A stretch of DNA of 64,000 bases from Anseranas semipalmata (Eukaryota > Chordata > Aves > Anseriformes > Anseranatidae). Of the stretch, positions 24,561 through 36,085 are shown in pieces; position 1 is the stretch's first letter; each line of letters opens with the position of its first letter. The notes below the pieces were generated by a model, which worked only from the letters and a program-made list of their open reading frames with translations, had not been told where the DNA came from and made no database searches. A program made the translations under genes and the position numbers. The DNA lies in NCBI GenBank assembly GCA_013399115.1, contig VXAA01005201.1, positions 112,898-176,897 of the forward strand. Direction: 5' to 3'.

Positions 24561-24975
24561 GATGCAGCCCAGGATGCAGTTGGCCTTCTGGGCTGCAAGC
24601 GCACACTGCTGGCTCATGTTGAGCTTTTTGTCCACCAGAACCCCCAAGTCCTTCTCTGCAGGGCTGCTCTCAATGAGTTCTTCTCCCAGTCTGTGCTCAT
24701 GTCTGGGATTGCCCCAGCCCAGGTGCAGCACCCTGCACTTGGACTTGTTGAACCTCATTAGGTTCACATGGGCCCACTTCTCAAGCTTGTCCAGGTCCCT
24801 TTGGATGGCGTCCCTTCCCTCTATTGTATCAACTACACCGCTCAGCTTGGTGTCATCTGCAAACTTGCTGAGGGTGCACTTGATCTGACTGTCTATGTCA
24901 CTGATAAAAGATATTAAACAGCACCAGTCCCCTGTCCAGGGGACCAGGCAGACCCCTGTCTTAAGCTCGTACTTA
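24561..24975 (-). pseudogene. CR1 ORF2 reverse-transcriptase palm fragment
   Basis: The minus frame shows [19 protein letters not shown] with the catalytic FADD box intact at 24852-24863, then the [17 protein letters not shown] and [20 protein letters not shown] blocks. It runs into the nested CR1 tail, and its right end (about 24960-24975) is degenerate, where a complete element would continue to the fingers and endonuclease. It cannot encode a working enzyme. Confidence 0.85.
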
Positions 24976-26748
24976 TGGTGACAGAAGTATTTATCCATCA
25001 TTTTAACTAATCAGAAAATGTTCAATATTAATTTTCGCATTCACTTATAGCTCATAGACATCTTAAAAAATGTGGAATATCCCTTTGCTTACACAGGATT
25101 TGAAATTGTTTCATCTTCATATCCACCTTTCTAATGCTTTCTATTTGAAGTCATAGATTAGCTGTGTTATTTGGTACTGAGCAAGAGCTCACAGTATCGT
25201 ATAGGTCACTGTGAACCCAAACCAATGAGCTAATAGATAAGGCCTTTATTTTGCAGCTTTGCAACACCTATGGGAAGCCTATCTGAAGCAGCACAACTCT
25301 GAATGTGTGCAAGAGTCTCTCTTTTACTTTGGATATAAGCAATACAGTCTAACTCAATTACAGACAGAACAAACCATGCATCAAACATAACAGATAAGCA
25401 AACTTTAATCTATAAAGGTTTGTTTTAGTTTCTCTGCAGACATATGAGTATTACAGTGACAGATCTCTTTGAGCTCATAAATCTTTAATGGATATAATGC
25501 AGTTGTGTATTGTTTACATTTGTATTTCAATAGTTCAGAATAGAAGCTCCATTGTAGAAGGATCACACTGTCTTTGATTATGAAAGATTATCAACCTGCC
25601 TTTGAGATCATATCTGGTTACAAAAAGTCATGTTTCATCTCTGAATGAATTTCTAATATCTGTTCAAAAAGACTGCATTGGTGAAACGCTGCTGAGACAA
25701 GTCACTGGTTCTCAAAGACTTTGGTTTGAGAAATTTTGATATGTAAGCAACTGCAGTCATATCTGTCCACCAATCATGCACAAAATATTGTGACCCTCCT
25801 GTTTTTCAAGTCTTTTAGAACCTGAGGACTGTTAAATGCTCTGTGGAGTGGGGAAAGAAAAAGGTAGAAGTCATGTACTGAGTATGAGCAAAGGCTAAGA
25901 AATATTATTATACTACTTTGTGTGGGTTTCCATGTATGTTTAATATAGGAAGGACTGATGTTAATTGGTTGATTTTGTGTTTAGAACTATAATGCAAACA
26001 ATAAAGAATACACTTTGTCTTTTCTTGGTGAATACCCATGCTTTTATCTTCAGGTGAAAGGGAATCACTGTCCAGGAGATTTCATTGTCCAGAAAAATGT
26101 CATTTGCTTCTAATTCATATTATCATTACCTGTAAGTGAAAATTTGGAACACTCTCTGGTGGTCTCCAGGTCTATTTCTTCAGGCATATTCAGAATCTTC
26201 TTTGGAGACAGGACAGGAAGACAAGGAGAGAAGAAGCTTATCTCAGGTTATCAGTCACACTCAGCTCATCATCTTCTCCAGTTCAAAGTCAGAAATCAGT
26301 GTAACTTTTGGTAAACTAAGTAAACTAAGATCCTATTATGAAGATTTGACTATATGAAAGAATATACTTTTGCTGTTCAGATCTCAGTGCTGGTGATAAT
26401 TACAATTAAACATGTGATTTTCTCTTCAGAATGATTATGCTTAATGACTTGCTTGAAATCACTTTCAAAGATCTCATGAAAAATTAAAATCTCAGTTAAA
26501 TTCTAAAGTGCATTGGTTCTGGCTTACTACGATTTATACTGTATTAATCTATTATAAGATTGTGTTATTCATTCAAACTGTGAACCAGAGTCTCCACTGA
26601 GTATTACTCTTTAAAATTAGTTGTTAAGGACTGGCATCTGAGACAGAGATACATTATTTTCTATGTTATTATCATTAGGTGATGAAATAAAGACTTAACT
26701 ATGATGCTAGCATAACTGTGATGTATACTAGGAGGACATGTTTAGCTT

Positions 26749-26784
26749 ATTATTAAAACCTCAGAAATTATTAAGACCTCAGAA
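26749..26784. repeat. 18-bp tandem duplication
   Basis: ATTATTAAAACCTCAGAA and ATTATTAAGACCTCAGAA are adjacent with one difference. Confidence 0.9.
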
Positions 26785-26995
26785 AGTTGCATAAAAATGC
26801 AAATGCACATGTTAAAACCTGACAATGTCTGAAGGAGTGGTTATGTTTAAATATGGAAATACTAAGGATTGTGCAGAGTAGAACAATATATTAAGTATGC
26901 AGTCGATCAAGAAATTTGATGATTAAACCTTAGAAGTATTGATACAAACTTTTGTGAGTAAAGCAACCCTGAGGAGAAATGATAAAAACATCAAT

Positions 26996-27043
26996 ATTAA
27001 ATCATTTATAAGTTTGAGCATTAAATCATTTGTAAGTTTGCAA
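26996..27043. repeat. 24-bp tandem duplication
   Basis: Two 24-base units beginning ATTAAATCATTT, each with AAGTTTG in the second half; they differ at one internal base and near the end. Confidence 0.9.
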
Positions 27044-30000
27044 TGGAATATGACAAAAAGAACCAAAAATAAAAGGGAAATTTCAACTTCTTGTTGTAGA
27101 ACTGGATCCACACTGTTTCAGAAAATAGATGAGGTAATTTTTCCTCCCTATGCCAATGTTGGTGTGGTGTTGTACAGTGAATGCCAGAGAAGTATATAGT
27201 AGGTCTAGGTGATCCTAATCCAAATGCCCATTAAGGCCAAGGGCTTGCAGCTAACTTCTTTGCACTTTTACAGCAGATGCTGCATTCTGACCAGATACAG
27301 TGGCCTGATAGAAATCATTAAAGTTATGTGATTTTTTTAAGGTATGCACTCAGTCTACTCTTCAGAGAATGATTTCCACCAGCAATGTATGATATATACT
27401 GAAAAAACAGGAAGTAATGGAAAATGGAGAAAATATTGAGAAATAAATGATGGCAAAGCTGTCTTCTGATGTTATGTAATAGTTGATATTATTTTTGACT
27501 TACAAAAGAGTAAGGATAAATTACAAATAAATTGCATACATATAAAATTTTTATGAAAACATTTTGGAATTTGTTATTCAGTGGATGAACAAAAGCAGAA
27601 CCGAGATGTCTGTATCGAGGAAAGAAGACAATTAGACTTAATTTCAGGAATACAAATTAAAATAAAATCTAAGGCTCTAGTTTTGCAAATTATTAAGTAG
27701 AAACATTAATTAAGTTGTTTAAAAATAAATTAGAAACAAATGCATGCACGCTGTCTTGCACTGGAGGGAGGTAGATGGAATAACAAGCAGCTGTCACCTT
27801 GAATTTGGCAACAAATCTGTGCAATAGGCAGAAATAGGCCCCACACTTTATTGTCCTGTTTAGTAATTGAATGTTCTTTAACCTAATTCTTTCTGTCCTT
27901 TCCTGCTCCTCTACTTCAATAAAATGATGCTACATTCCACAATACATCCTTTTTCACTTAAAATCAAGAAAGAGGTGTCAGATAAGCTTCCAAGAGGAAG
28001 CCAGCTAGAAATATAATGTCAGTAAAGACTGGAAGATATGAAAACATGATGAGTTAATAAAATGGCACCCTTCTGCATTCAAGGAGAGTTGTAAAATGTG
28101 AAACACCATCTATGTGTTGTTCCTGTGCCAATCATAATCAATATCTGGATTTTTAAAACGTATATTTAGGTTTTGGGATCATCATTGATAGTGTAATATT
28201 TTATTTGTTTTAATGCAAGTACATTAAAGGAATGTGTTTTGATGAGGTGCTTACTCAAGTCTATAGAAACAATTTTACTGTACTGTATTGTTAACAAATT
28301 TAGTATGTGCAGTAATTATGTAACTATTTAAAGCATACTGATGCACAAAACTTGACGTTGATACATCTTTTTCATACAGTAGACCAGAAACATAAAGTTG
28401 TGTGGTGATATATTTTTTATTCTGCAGTGATTAGTGGTATCTCAAGGTATTATGAGAAGATAACGCAATTATATTTTAAAGAGATAAGGGAACCTGAAAT
28501 ATATCAATACACAATCTGTTATGTAATAGTGAATCCTACTACACAGGGAAAGCCTTATACTTGGTACCTTGGTACAGAAGTCAAGTTTAACTCTTCATTT
28601 AAACAGAAGAAAAACACATTAAATTATCTTCAAATATGGTTGAAACTGAGTTAGAGGCAACTTCAAGCCCCAGAGAACTTGCAGGGATGAGTGAAAGAAC
28701 ATTAATTCAGAGGATTCTTTTGACTATAGTCTTTGTTTTGTTTTTAATCAAGGAATTTAAATCAGGTAAGTATTTCCCATGGCAGCTGTATGAATCTCAC
28801 TAGTATTTATATTGACCTCTTAATTGTTATAAAAACCATGTATTTTGGTACAATTATCATTAACCTGCAAGCAATAACCTTTTACATGTTTAAAGTGGTT
28901 GCAGTGCTTGTTATTATAGCCCACTTTCAATGCAGTTCATTTAGTGTGCTGTGTTTTTAACACAAATGTAATCCACTCTGCATTTTCCATTTAAAATGCA
29001 TAAGGCAAAGTGCATCATAACAGGATGTAACTACGTATTAATCAAATTAGCACAACACTTCAAAGGCCCTGGCTTTTTACTAGGCTACTGTTAGATCACA
29101 ATTCATGATGGAAAGAAGCAGTGTAATGAAAGGCTTGGCAAGGGAGCTGTTTATTTTCTTTCCAGAAAGATATATTGTGGGTTAATTTTCATGACGGGAA
29201 AAAATGTGGAGGAAAAGTAACAGTAAGCATTAAGCTAAAGCACAATAAATGGAATTTAAAATACTACTGTGGCTTTGCTATTGACAGATGTAAATGTAGT
29301 AATTAGTTGATGACACAACAGAGCTCAAATGACTTATTGTTTAATTATTGAAACTTCATGGCCCAAACAAAGAAGAGTCAGATTATTCAATATTCACATT
29401 TTGAAACATGAACAGTTGGGAAAATTCCTACCTCTTCATGTGTTTACCATGCTACAGATCCACACGAACCTTCAGGTAATACCTTTTCAGTACTTTTGTG
29501 TCTCAACACTTTCAAGTATATCTGTTTGCACTGTATGATCATTTTAAATAATATTTCAGAATATGAAGGCCTTGTGGCGTATTGACTTCTACATGGAATA
29601 GTCATGATGAAGGAAACCCAATCTAAGATGCTTTCAGCGGGGTACAGCAGAGCATCAGCAATGCGTAAGGGATCAGAGTTTACGTTTCACTCTTTGCAAT
29701 ATGAGGATTCTCTATGAGATGTGAAAATGGTTTTCCTGCTTGGATGTATACTCTAACATCATTACAGTTTGAGATGAAATTAAAATGGTCAATACTGAAC
29801 TTCTGAACAAGCTTTTGAATGTGTTGATTTGCATTTGCCTCATTAACCCATTTCCATTTTCTTCTTCATTTTTTTTGGCTGCAGGACAATTTGGAAATTG
29901 GTCTGAAAGACAATGGTGAAACTCTTGTTGACTTTGGCTGCAGCAGGAATGAGTTATAATATTCATCTAAGTCTTCCCTAAAGCAGTAATGGCTTCCTTG

Positions 30001-30787
30001 TCTTCCTGCTCCCGACATCCACTCTTTTGCTATGCATTTGTTTATTCATGTAAACTTTTATGCATACAAGCTATTAATGTTGTTTTCCAGATCAGTATAT
30101 AGTCACTGCACCCACTACTCTTTTCTGTTTATTCCCAGTAGATAAAGGAAATAGTACTCAATCCTCTAGTTTATATTTTGTGAAACATATAAAAGATCTT
30201 TATGGTCCTATCTCTATTTTCATTACTGAAATGCATTAGTGAAAGCAAAGTTTGTACTAACACCTTTTTTGAGAAACTGAAAACAACTGAAATTTATCCT
30301 ATGGAAACCTACTTAGATGTACTTGATTTGACATGCACATAGGCTCTTGCTAGAGAAAAATCACTGAGGAAATATTATCTTAAGTTATGATAGTAACGCT
30401 TGAAAGGGAAGATTGAAGGTGACAGGCTAACTCTCTAGGAACCTTTCAATTATATAAGAATGCAGTCAGCAAAAATTCAGAAACTGTTCAGAGATTAAAA
30501 ATATTAAAATATAATCTATCTCTAAAAGCACATACATCCTTTTATTTGTTTATGTTTTAGATATTGTTGTATATATTAATTTTATATGAATAATAACATA
30601 AATCCGTATTAGTTGTCCTTATATAGAGGATCTGAGCATTGTATAATACACTTTTCAAATAATACTGGAACCATCCATTGCTTAAAATCCATTTCAAGAC
30701 ATATTTTGACAGAGAAGGTTAGTATTTTTACATGTCTTCTGCCCTCTGTTAAAAACAGTGGGACTTAACTGGAACCCTAAAGCAGTT

Positions 30788-31132
30788 CACAGAATCACAG
30801 AAGCACAGAATCACAGAATCTCCCGGGTTGGAAGGGACCCATAAGGATCAACGAGTCCAACTCCTGGCACTGCACAGGTCTACCCAAAATTTTAGACCAT
30901 GTGACTAAGTGCACAGTCCAAACGCCTCTTAAATTCAGACAGGCTTGGTGCAGTGACTACTTCACTGGGGAGCCTGTTCCAGTGTGCAGCCACCCTCTCA
31001 GTGAAGAACCTCTTCCTGATGTCCAACCTAAACCTCCCCTGCGTCAGCTTGACACCATTGCCGCAGGTTCTATCACTGGTGATTAAGGACAATAGGTTGG
31101 CGCCTGGCCCTCCACTCCCCCTCGCAAGGAAG
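30788..31132 (-). mobile_element. CR1 LINE, 3' fragment with octamer tail
   Basis: The plus strand starts with four octamers (CACAGAAT, CACAGAAG, CACAGAAT, CACAGAAT; 30788-30819), followed by GGGTTGGAAGGGACCC and the GAGTCCAACTCC block. This is the reverse complement of a CR1 3' end. On the minus strand the end of ORF2 is readable. The element is truncated near 31130, next to a three-unit minisatellite. Confidence 0.92.
30892..31092 (-). pseudogene. CR1 ORF2 C-terminus
   Basis: An open minus frame of about 66 residues matches the very end of CR1 ORF2: [24 protein letters not shown] and APSLSEFKRRLDCAL, ending at the stop just before the 3' UTR. This copy keeps the C-terminal motif that the copies at 24060 and 31448 have lost. 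Only the tail of the protein is present, so it has no catalytic function. Confidence 0.85.
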
Positions 31133-31183
31133 GTTAGGTTAGATATTCATGTTAGGTTGATATTCAGTTAGGTTGATATTCAT
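31133..31183. repeat. 16-18 bp minisatellite, 3 units
   Basis: Units GTTAGGTTAGATATTCAT (31133-31150), GTTAGGTTGATATTCA (31151-31166) and GTTAGGTTGATATTCAT (31167-31183) abut the truncated 5' end of a CR1 copy. Confidence 0.9.
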
Positions 31184-31287
31184 GTTTGAAGTTTTAATGT
31201 GATATTTTTAACCATTGTAGCTTCAGGATTTTTTTAGTTAGTTAATTTCTATTTCCTCTGGAGAAGCTAGAATGCTGACAAAAATTC
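31184..31287. other. Unique spacer between two CR1 copies
   Basis: About 100 bases of AT-rich unique sequence separate two independent minus-strand CR1 insertions. Confidence 0.6.
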
Positions 31288-32218
31288 AGAGAATCAGAAT
31301 CACAGAATCATTTAGGTTGGAAGAGATCTCTAAGATCACCTAGTCCAACTTATGACCTAACACTAACAAGTCATCCACTAAACCATATCACTAAGCTCTC
31401 CATCTAAACATCTTCTGAAGACCTCCAGGGATGGTGACTCAACCACTTCATAAGTTTTTCCTAATATCCAACCTAAACCTTCTCTGGTGCAACTTCAGCC
31501 CATTCCCCCTTGTCCTATCACCGGACATGTGGGAGAAGAGACCAATCCCCACCTCGCTACAGCCTCCTTTAAGGTACCTGTAGAGAGCAATAAGGTTGCC
31601 CCTGAGCCTCCTGTTCTCCAGGCTAAACAACCCCAGCTCCCTCAATCACTCCTCATAAGCCTTGTTCTCCAGACCCCTCACCAGCTTCATTGCCCTTCTT
31701 TGGACACGCTCCAGCACCTTGATGTCCTTCTTGGAGTGAGGGGCCCAAAACTGAACACAGGACTCGAGGTGTGGCCCCACCAGAACCAAGTACAGGGGGA
31801 CAATCACTTCCCTAGTCCTGCTGGCCACACTGTTCCTGATACAAGCCAGGATGCTGTTGGCCTTCTTGGCCACCTGAGCACACTGCTGGCTCCTATTCAG
31901 CTGGCTATCAACCAATACTCCCAGGTCCTTCTCTGCCAGGCAGCTTTCCAGCCACTCATCCCCCAGCCTGTAGTGCTGCTTGGGGTTGTTGTGCCCCAAG
32001 TGCAGGACCCGGCCCTTGGCCTTGTTGAACTTCATACCGTTGGCCTCAGCCCATTGGTCCAGCCCATCCAGATCTTCCTGCAGAGCCTTCCTACCCCCAA
32101 GCAGATCAACACATGCACCCAACTTGGTGTTGTCTGCAAACTTGCTGAGGATGCACTCGATCCCTTCATCCAGATAATTGATGAAGATATTGAAGAGAAC
32201 TGGCCCTAATACTGAGAC
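31288..32218 (-). mobile_element. CR1 LINE, longest copy of this subfamily here
   Basis: The 3' end (plus-strand left) has short octamer remains and a TTTAGGTTGGAAGAGATC block, the same subfamily type as the 61-base nested tail at 24491. ORF2 sequence runs from near 31450 to the right end, where [20 protein letters not shown] precedes the palm box. Damage: the palm reads FADN instead of FADD (32129-32140), one nonsense codon lies at 31646-31648, and about 50-60 bases around 31450 that would encode the HWNRLP block are deleted. 5' truncated. Inactive. Confidence 0.93.
31448..32215 (-). pseudogene. CR1 ORF2 fragment with one nonsense codon
   Basis: On the minus strand one reading frame covers about 255 codons from the reverse-transcriptase palm to RFRLDIRKN, broken by a single TGA at 31646-31648 between YEE and [10 protein letters not shown]; related copies have an arginine there. 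Blocks seen include [60 protein letters not shown] and [16 protein letters not shown]. The second catalytic aspartate of FADD is asparagine. The frame ends early because of a deletion at the HWNRLP region. The long plus-strand frame at 31487-32209 is only its antisense shadow. Confidence 0.88.
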
Positions 32219-32885
32219 CTAACATGAGCCCTAACATTCCTTACATATTGACATAGAAAAACAGTTACATTAAAGATAGTTGTTATTACTATGAGACTTC
32301 ATCACGCCTGAAGAACTAACATCTAATAATTGGATACACAGTATTCATGTTGTGTTCTTACTCTTCCATTTGCTGCATCAGGCATATATTCCTCACAAAA
32401 TCTCCAGCTAACTTGCAGTTTAAGTTTCAATTTAAACTCACAAGCTGAACTATTTTTTTCTGTATCATGTCCATAACAATGGGTTCACATAAACTGTCTT
32501 GATAACATTTAATAGTGTTGTCATTGTGAATGACCAGAATGAAACACATGGCTAAATTTTGACCTTAATCATGCAAAACTCTCACAGAAATGGATGAATA
32601 AAAAATGCCCAGTTAAACAAATAAGAATTTGAGATGGGAAGATCTATGTCATTTAGCAGTTTCTTTGTATCATCTTTCATGGTGTAATATTACTATAATG
32701 CTTCCAGATCAGTTTTAAATTATTCAGATAATTTCATCATATTATGAGAGAGATATTTTTCATAATGACAGACCTTGCATCTTGAGAATACCTTTTTGTT
32801 TTAATTATATATTTTCTCAAATTTATCCTTTTACTTCTAGGCTGAATTTTAACTTAACCTATCTGTTATGAAAACAAGGGGATGA
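32219..32885. other. AT-rich unique non-coding DNA
   Basis: Nothing recognisable. Confidence 0.55.
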
Positions 32886-33353
32886 TTTCCTTTCCTTTCC
32901 TTTCCTTTCCTTTCCTTTCCTTTCCTTTCCTTTCCTTTCCTTTCCTTTCCTTTCCTTTCCTTTCCTTTCCTTTCCTTTCCTTTCCTTTCCTTTCCTTTCC
33001 TTTCCTTTCCTTTCCTTTCCTTTCCTTTCCTTTCCTTTCCTTTCCTTTCCTTTCCTTTCCTTTCCTTTCCTTTCCTTTCCTTTCCTTTCCTTTCCTTTCC
33101 TTTCCTTTCCTTTCCTTTCCTTTCCTTTCCTTTCCTTTCCTTTCCTTTCCTTTCCTTTCCTTTCCTTTCCTTTCCTTTCCTTTCCTTTCCTTTCCTTTCC
33201 TTTCCTTTCCTTTCCTTTCCTTTCCTTTCCTTTCCTTTCCTTTCCTTTCCTTTCCTTTCCTTTCCTTTCCTTTCCTTTCCTTTNTTCCCTTTCCCTTTCC
33301 CTTTCCCTTTCCCTTTCCCTTTCCCTTTCCCTTTCCCTTTCCCTTTCCTTTCC
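32886..33353. repeat. (TTTCC)~80 array joined to (TTTCCC)~9 array
   Basis: A nearly perfect TTTCC pentamer array of about 80 units (32886-33283) meets an ambiguous base (N) at 33284. A pure TTTCCC hexamer array follows (33285-33343, nine full units plus a partial), then two TTTCC units. No other interruption is seen. The apparent 170-190 residue frames on both strands are repeat translations. True length in the genome is uncertain because such arrays collapse in assemblies. Confidence 0.97.
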
Positions 33354-35801
33354 ATCACTCAAGCACAGAAGACTCAGCAGTAATGACTTGCAGGACATTC
33401 TGGAGATACGTGTTCAGTATCTCCCCTGTGAGGAAGAAAAAGCAATTCTGAGTATCTGGTTTCTTCCTAAAAGTTTAGGTGCTAAAAATCAAGTGAATTT
33501 TAAGAGAAATAAAATGTTTATAGGAAAGTAAATGCAATACCCTGAGATTTCTCCTAGAAAGAAATCTAGTGACAGCTTCTGTAATGGGGACAGAGGAATT
33601 ATAGTTCTGTGTCTTCTTCAAGGAGAAGGGGACTCTCCAGTCATTGCTACAAGGAAAAACAAAGTCACAGTGCAGGCCTATTTTAAATTAAAACTTTGTT
33701 GGAAAGCATGTCTTCTGTACTTTCTCTAGGGCAACACATTGCCTGAACTGGGCTCTTTTGGTGAGAAACATTGAAGTTCCCCCTATGCTACCACAATAAG
33801 GGCAGAGAACACAAAGTTACTAAACTAGTTTAGCTCAGTGAGGGGGCTGAAGGTGCAGAAGGATCTCACAGATAACTCCTGTTCTGATAGGGTAGGAATA
33901 ATGCTTTTAAAGGTATTTGTCTCTCATATCATTATTTAGGCAGCACAGGTCAGAAGACTGTAATTACAGCACCTCAGGGAGAATGATATTGTAGTAATGG
34001 AAGGTAGAAACATTTTTTAAATGAATTAAAAAAAAAGAGGGGGAGAATTGTACTGGTAATCATCCGAGTGCTTTTTAGAGGAAAGACCATCTGGTGGTGA
34101 GAAGGATGGCATTGTATTTTACTTATATAGATCTTCTTTGGAAATATAACCACAGGAACTCTTCCAAAAACAAGAAGCAGATGTGGTTAGAGTTCAAGTA
34201 TGTCTCCGAGAAAAGCTCTCATGTCTAGGAGGAGTCTTCTTTAGATAAGTCACATAAAATAAATCTTACAAATTCTTGAAATTCATTTATCTTGAATCAA
34301 GTACTCCATTTTGTCAGGGATTTTATGAGCAGTTTTAACAATATTTGACTGAAGCAAAATTTTGGTTTTTGTATCTGTTTTCAGTTCTCTCTTATTTCAG
34401 TTAATTCCTTTCTGAAATAAAGTAATCTTGGGTGAAGTTCTTCAGCCTTTGTTTATGCATAGAAAGAAACTATCCCATGTTTCAGAAAGATATTTTATTT
34501 ATTCTTTGTATCCTCATAGATTAAAACCAAGCAATTTCATCCTACCCTAGAGATGATTTTCAGAGGCTTGAATAGCTGCCTTCATAACTTGTATCAGACC
34601 TTAGGTACAAACATATTTGCTTTCTATATTTCATTCAGGGATCTGTGTAAATATAGCTCAAAATATTAAATTATTTCAAGAATAAGAGTAGAACTTTCAT
34701 GATTTTTTCTTTATTATTATTATTACTTAGGACGTAGGACACATACGCCGGAAATTGCACTATTTATTTTACACTACAAACCACTCAAGTTCAAGTATTA
34801 AAGATAAGAATAAATAAACTAATTTAAAACATGTTCCATGTGTCACTAAAAAGTTTTTACTACTGTAGGCCTGGAATTTTCTCAGACCCCAGATAACTAT
34901 ATTTCAAATAATCACACAATTTGTCCTGTGGAAACAATATTCTTCAGATTTGTAGGTCTCAGTAAAATAAAGCCAAACCTAAAGCTTATATTTGTAAACA
35001 TACAAAAGAGGTTGCAGCCAAACTACCTTTTTCAATAATTACTATTTTTAAGGACATTTTCTCAAGGTATAAACTAAAATGTATACTGTCAAGATTCATT
35101 TCCATACATTAATGTGTGTTTCCATGTCAATATTTCATCACTTCAGCCATGCTGGTATGCTAAACTTTTAGGAAGAGACGTAATCTAAAACTGTAGCTTT
35201 ATCACATTTTGTTAACACATTTAATTGTTACTTGTCTTTGGCCTACTAACTGGCATGTGAGACTTTCAATATGTGTTTGCACAGAAGTGCGCTAACATCT
35301 CTTCACCCTAAAATGTCAGCAAGACACTTGTTTTATTAAATGTAAAGCTTTTCCTAAGGGAATCATCTCTCCTTTTGACATGTTCTTCTGTTTTTGTGTG
35401 CTGTATGAAAGTACTGTAAGGATCCATTAAAACAGAACATACATGTTTTTAGAGTTTGGTGAATACAGAAATGGAAAACCTCCTATCATACTGAGCTTGA
35501 TGCTTAGAGGTTCACTAAGTAGTAAATGTTGTCCCCAGTTTTGTGATAACTGAAAAACAAAATCCTGATTTACTTGGTCTAAATCTGCACTTTTAGTTAT
35601 AAAATAAACAGAAGATAAAATACAGTCTTGTACTAAAACCAAAAGGCTTCGTTGAATACATCTTTCCCAGATACATATATATTTTTTTTAGAACAAAACA
35701 TTTCTGTGAAGAAACTTTTCAAACCCTAGTAGCACATTTGAATCCCAGTTTACTACTTTAAAAATGTTATCAACCAGTCTGATGGTACTGGGGCATCCAA
35801 T
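33354..35801. other. AT-rich unique non-coding DNA
   Basis: No gene or interspersed repeat recognised. Confidence 0.55.
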
Positions 35802-36085
35802 TCATAGAATCATAGAATCATAGAACTATAGAATCATAGAATCATAGAATCATAGAACTATAGAATCATAGAATGGCTTGGGTTGGAAAGGGCCTGAAAG
35901 ACCACCTAGTTGCAACCCCCCTGCCACAGCCAGGGATGCCGCCCACTAGGCCAGGTTGCTCAAAGCTCCATCCAACCTGGCCTTGAACACTTCCAGAGAT
36001 GGGGCATCCACAGCTTCCCTCGGCAACCTGTTCCAGTGCCTCACCACCCTCTGAGTAAAGAATTTCCTCCTAAAATTCAACTGTT
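35802..36085 (-). mobile_element. CR1 LINE, 3' fragment with expanded octamer tail
   Basis: Nine octamers (35802-35873) precede TGGCTTGGGTTGGAAAGGGCC and the GCCTTGAACACTTCCAGAGATG and CAACCTGTTCCAGTGCC blocks, the reverse complement of a CR1 3' UTR plus the ORF2 end. Same subfamily style (TGGCTTGGGTTGG) as the copy at 23913. Truncated near 36085 at the AATTTCCTCCTAA block. Only about 210 bases of CR1 body remain, so no functional protein. Confidence 0.93.

Larger units (their letters stand above)
23913..24975 (-). mobile_element. CR1 LINE, 5'-truncated, interrupted by another CR1 tail
   Basis: The minus-strand element starts at its right end in the reverse-transcriptase palm and runs to the 3' UTR, which ends in one or two octamers (23913-23928). 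Reading minus, ORF2 remnants include the FADD catalytic box (24852-24863), the EKDLGVLVD and LNMSQQCA blocks, then after the insertion [20 protein letters not shown] and [18 protein letters not shown]. The 3' portion is interrupted at 24491-24551 by a separate CR1 tail. The end of ORF2 carries a stop after the RHWNRLPR block and a fold-back scar at 24022-24046. The 5' half of ORF2, including the endonuclease, is absent. Confidence 0.93.
24977..30787. other. AT-rich unique non-coding DNA
   Basis: No exon or interspersed repeat recognised. Holds two small tandem duplications (26749-26784, 26996-27043), a good donor-like site at 28765/28766, and a compact motif-rich stretch at 28920-29330 that might be a conserved element (untested). 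Confidence 0.5.

Noticed and set aside
31487..32209. 240-codon plus-strand open frame, the longest in the window
   Set aside because: It is the exact antisense of the CR1 ORF2 remnant on the minus strand; its leucine/proline-rich translation is a shadow.
32849..33451. Frames of 169-189 residues rich in KGKER or FPFLS
   Set aside because: Direct translations of the TTTCC/TTTCCC array.
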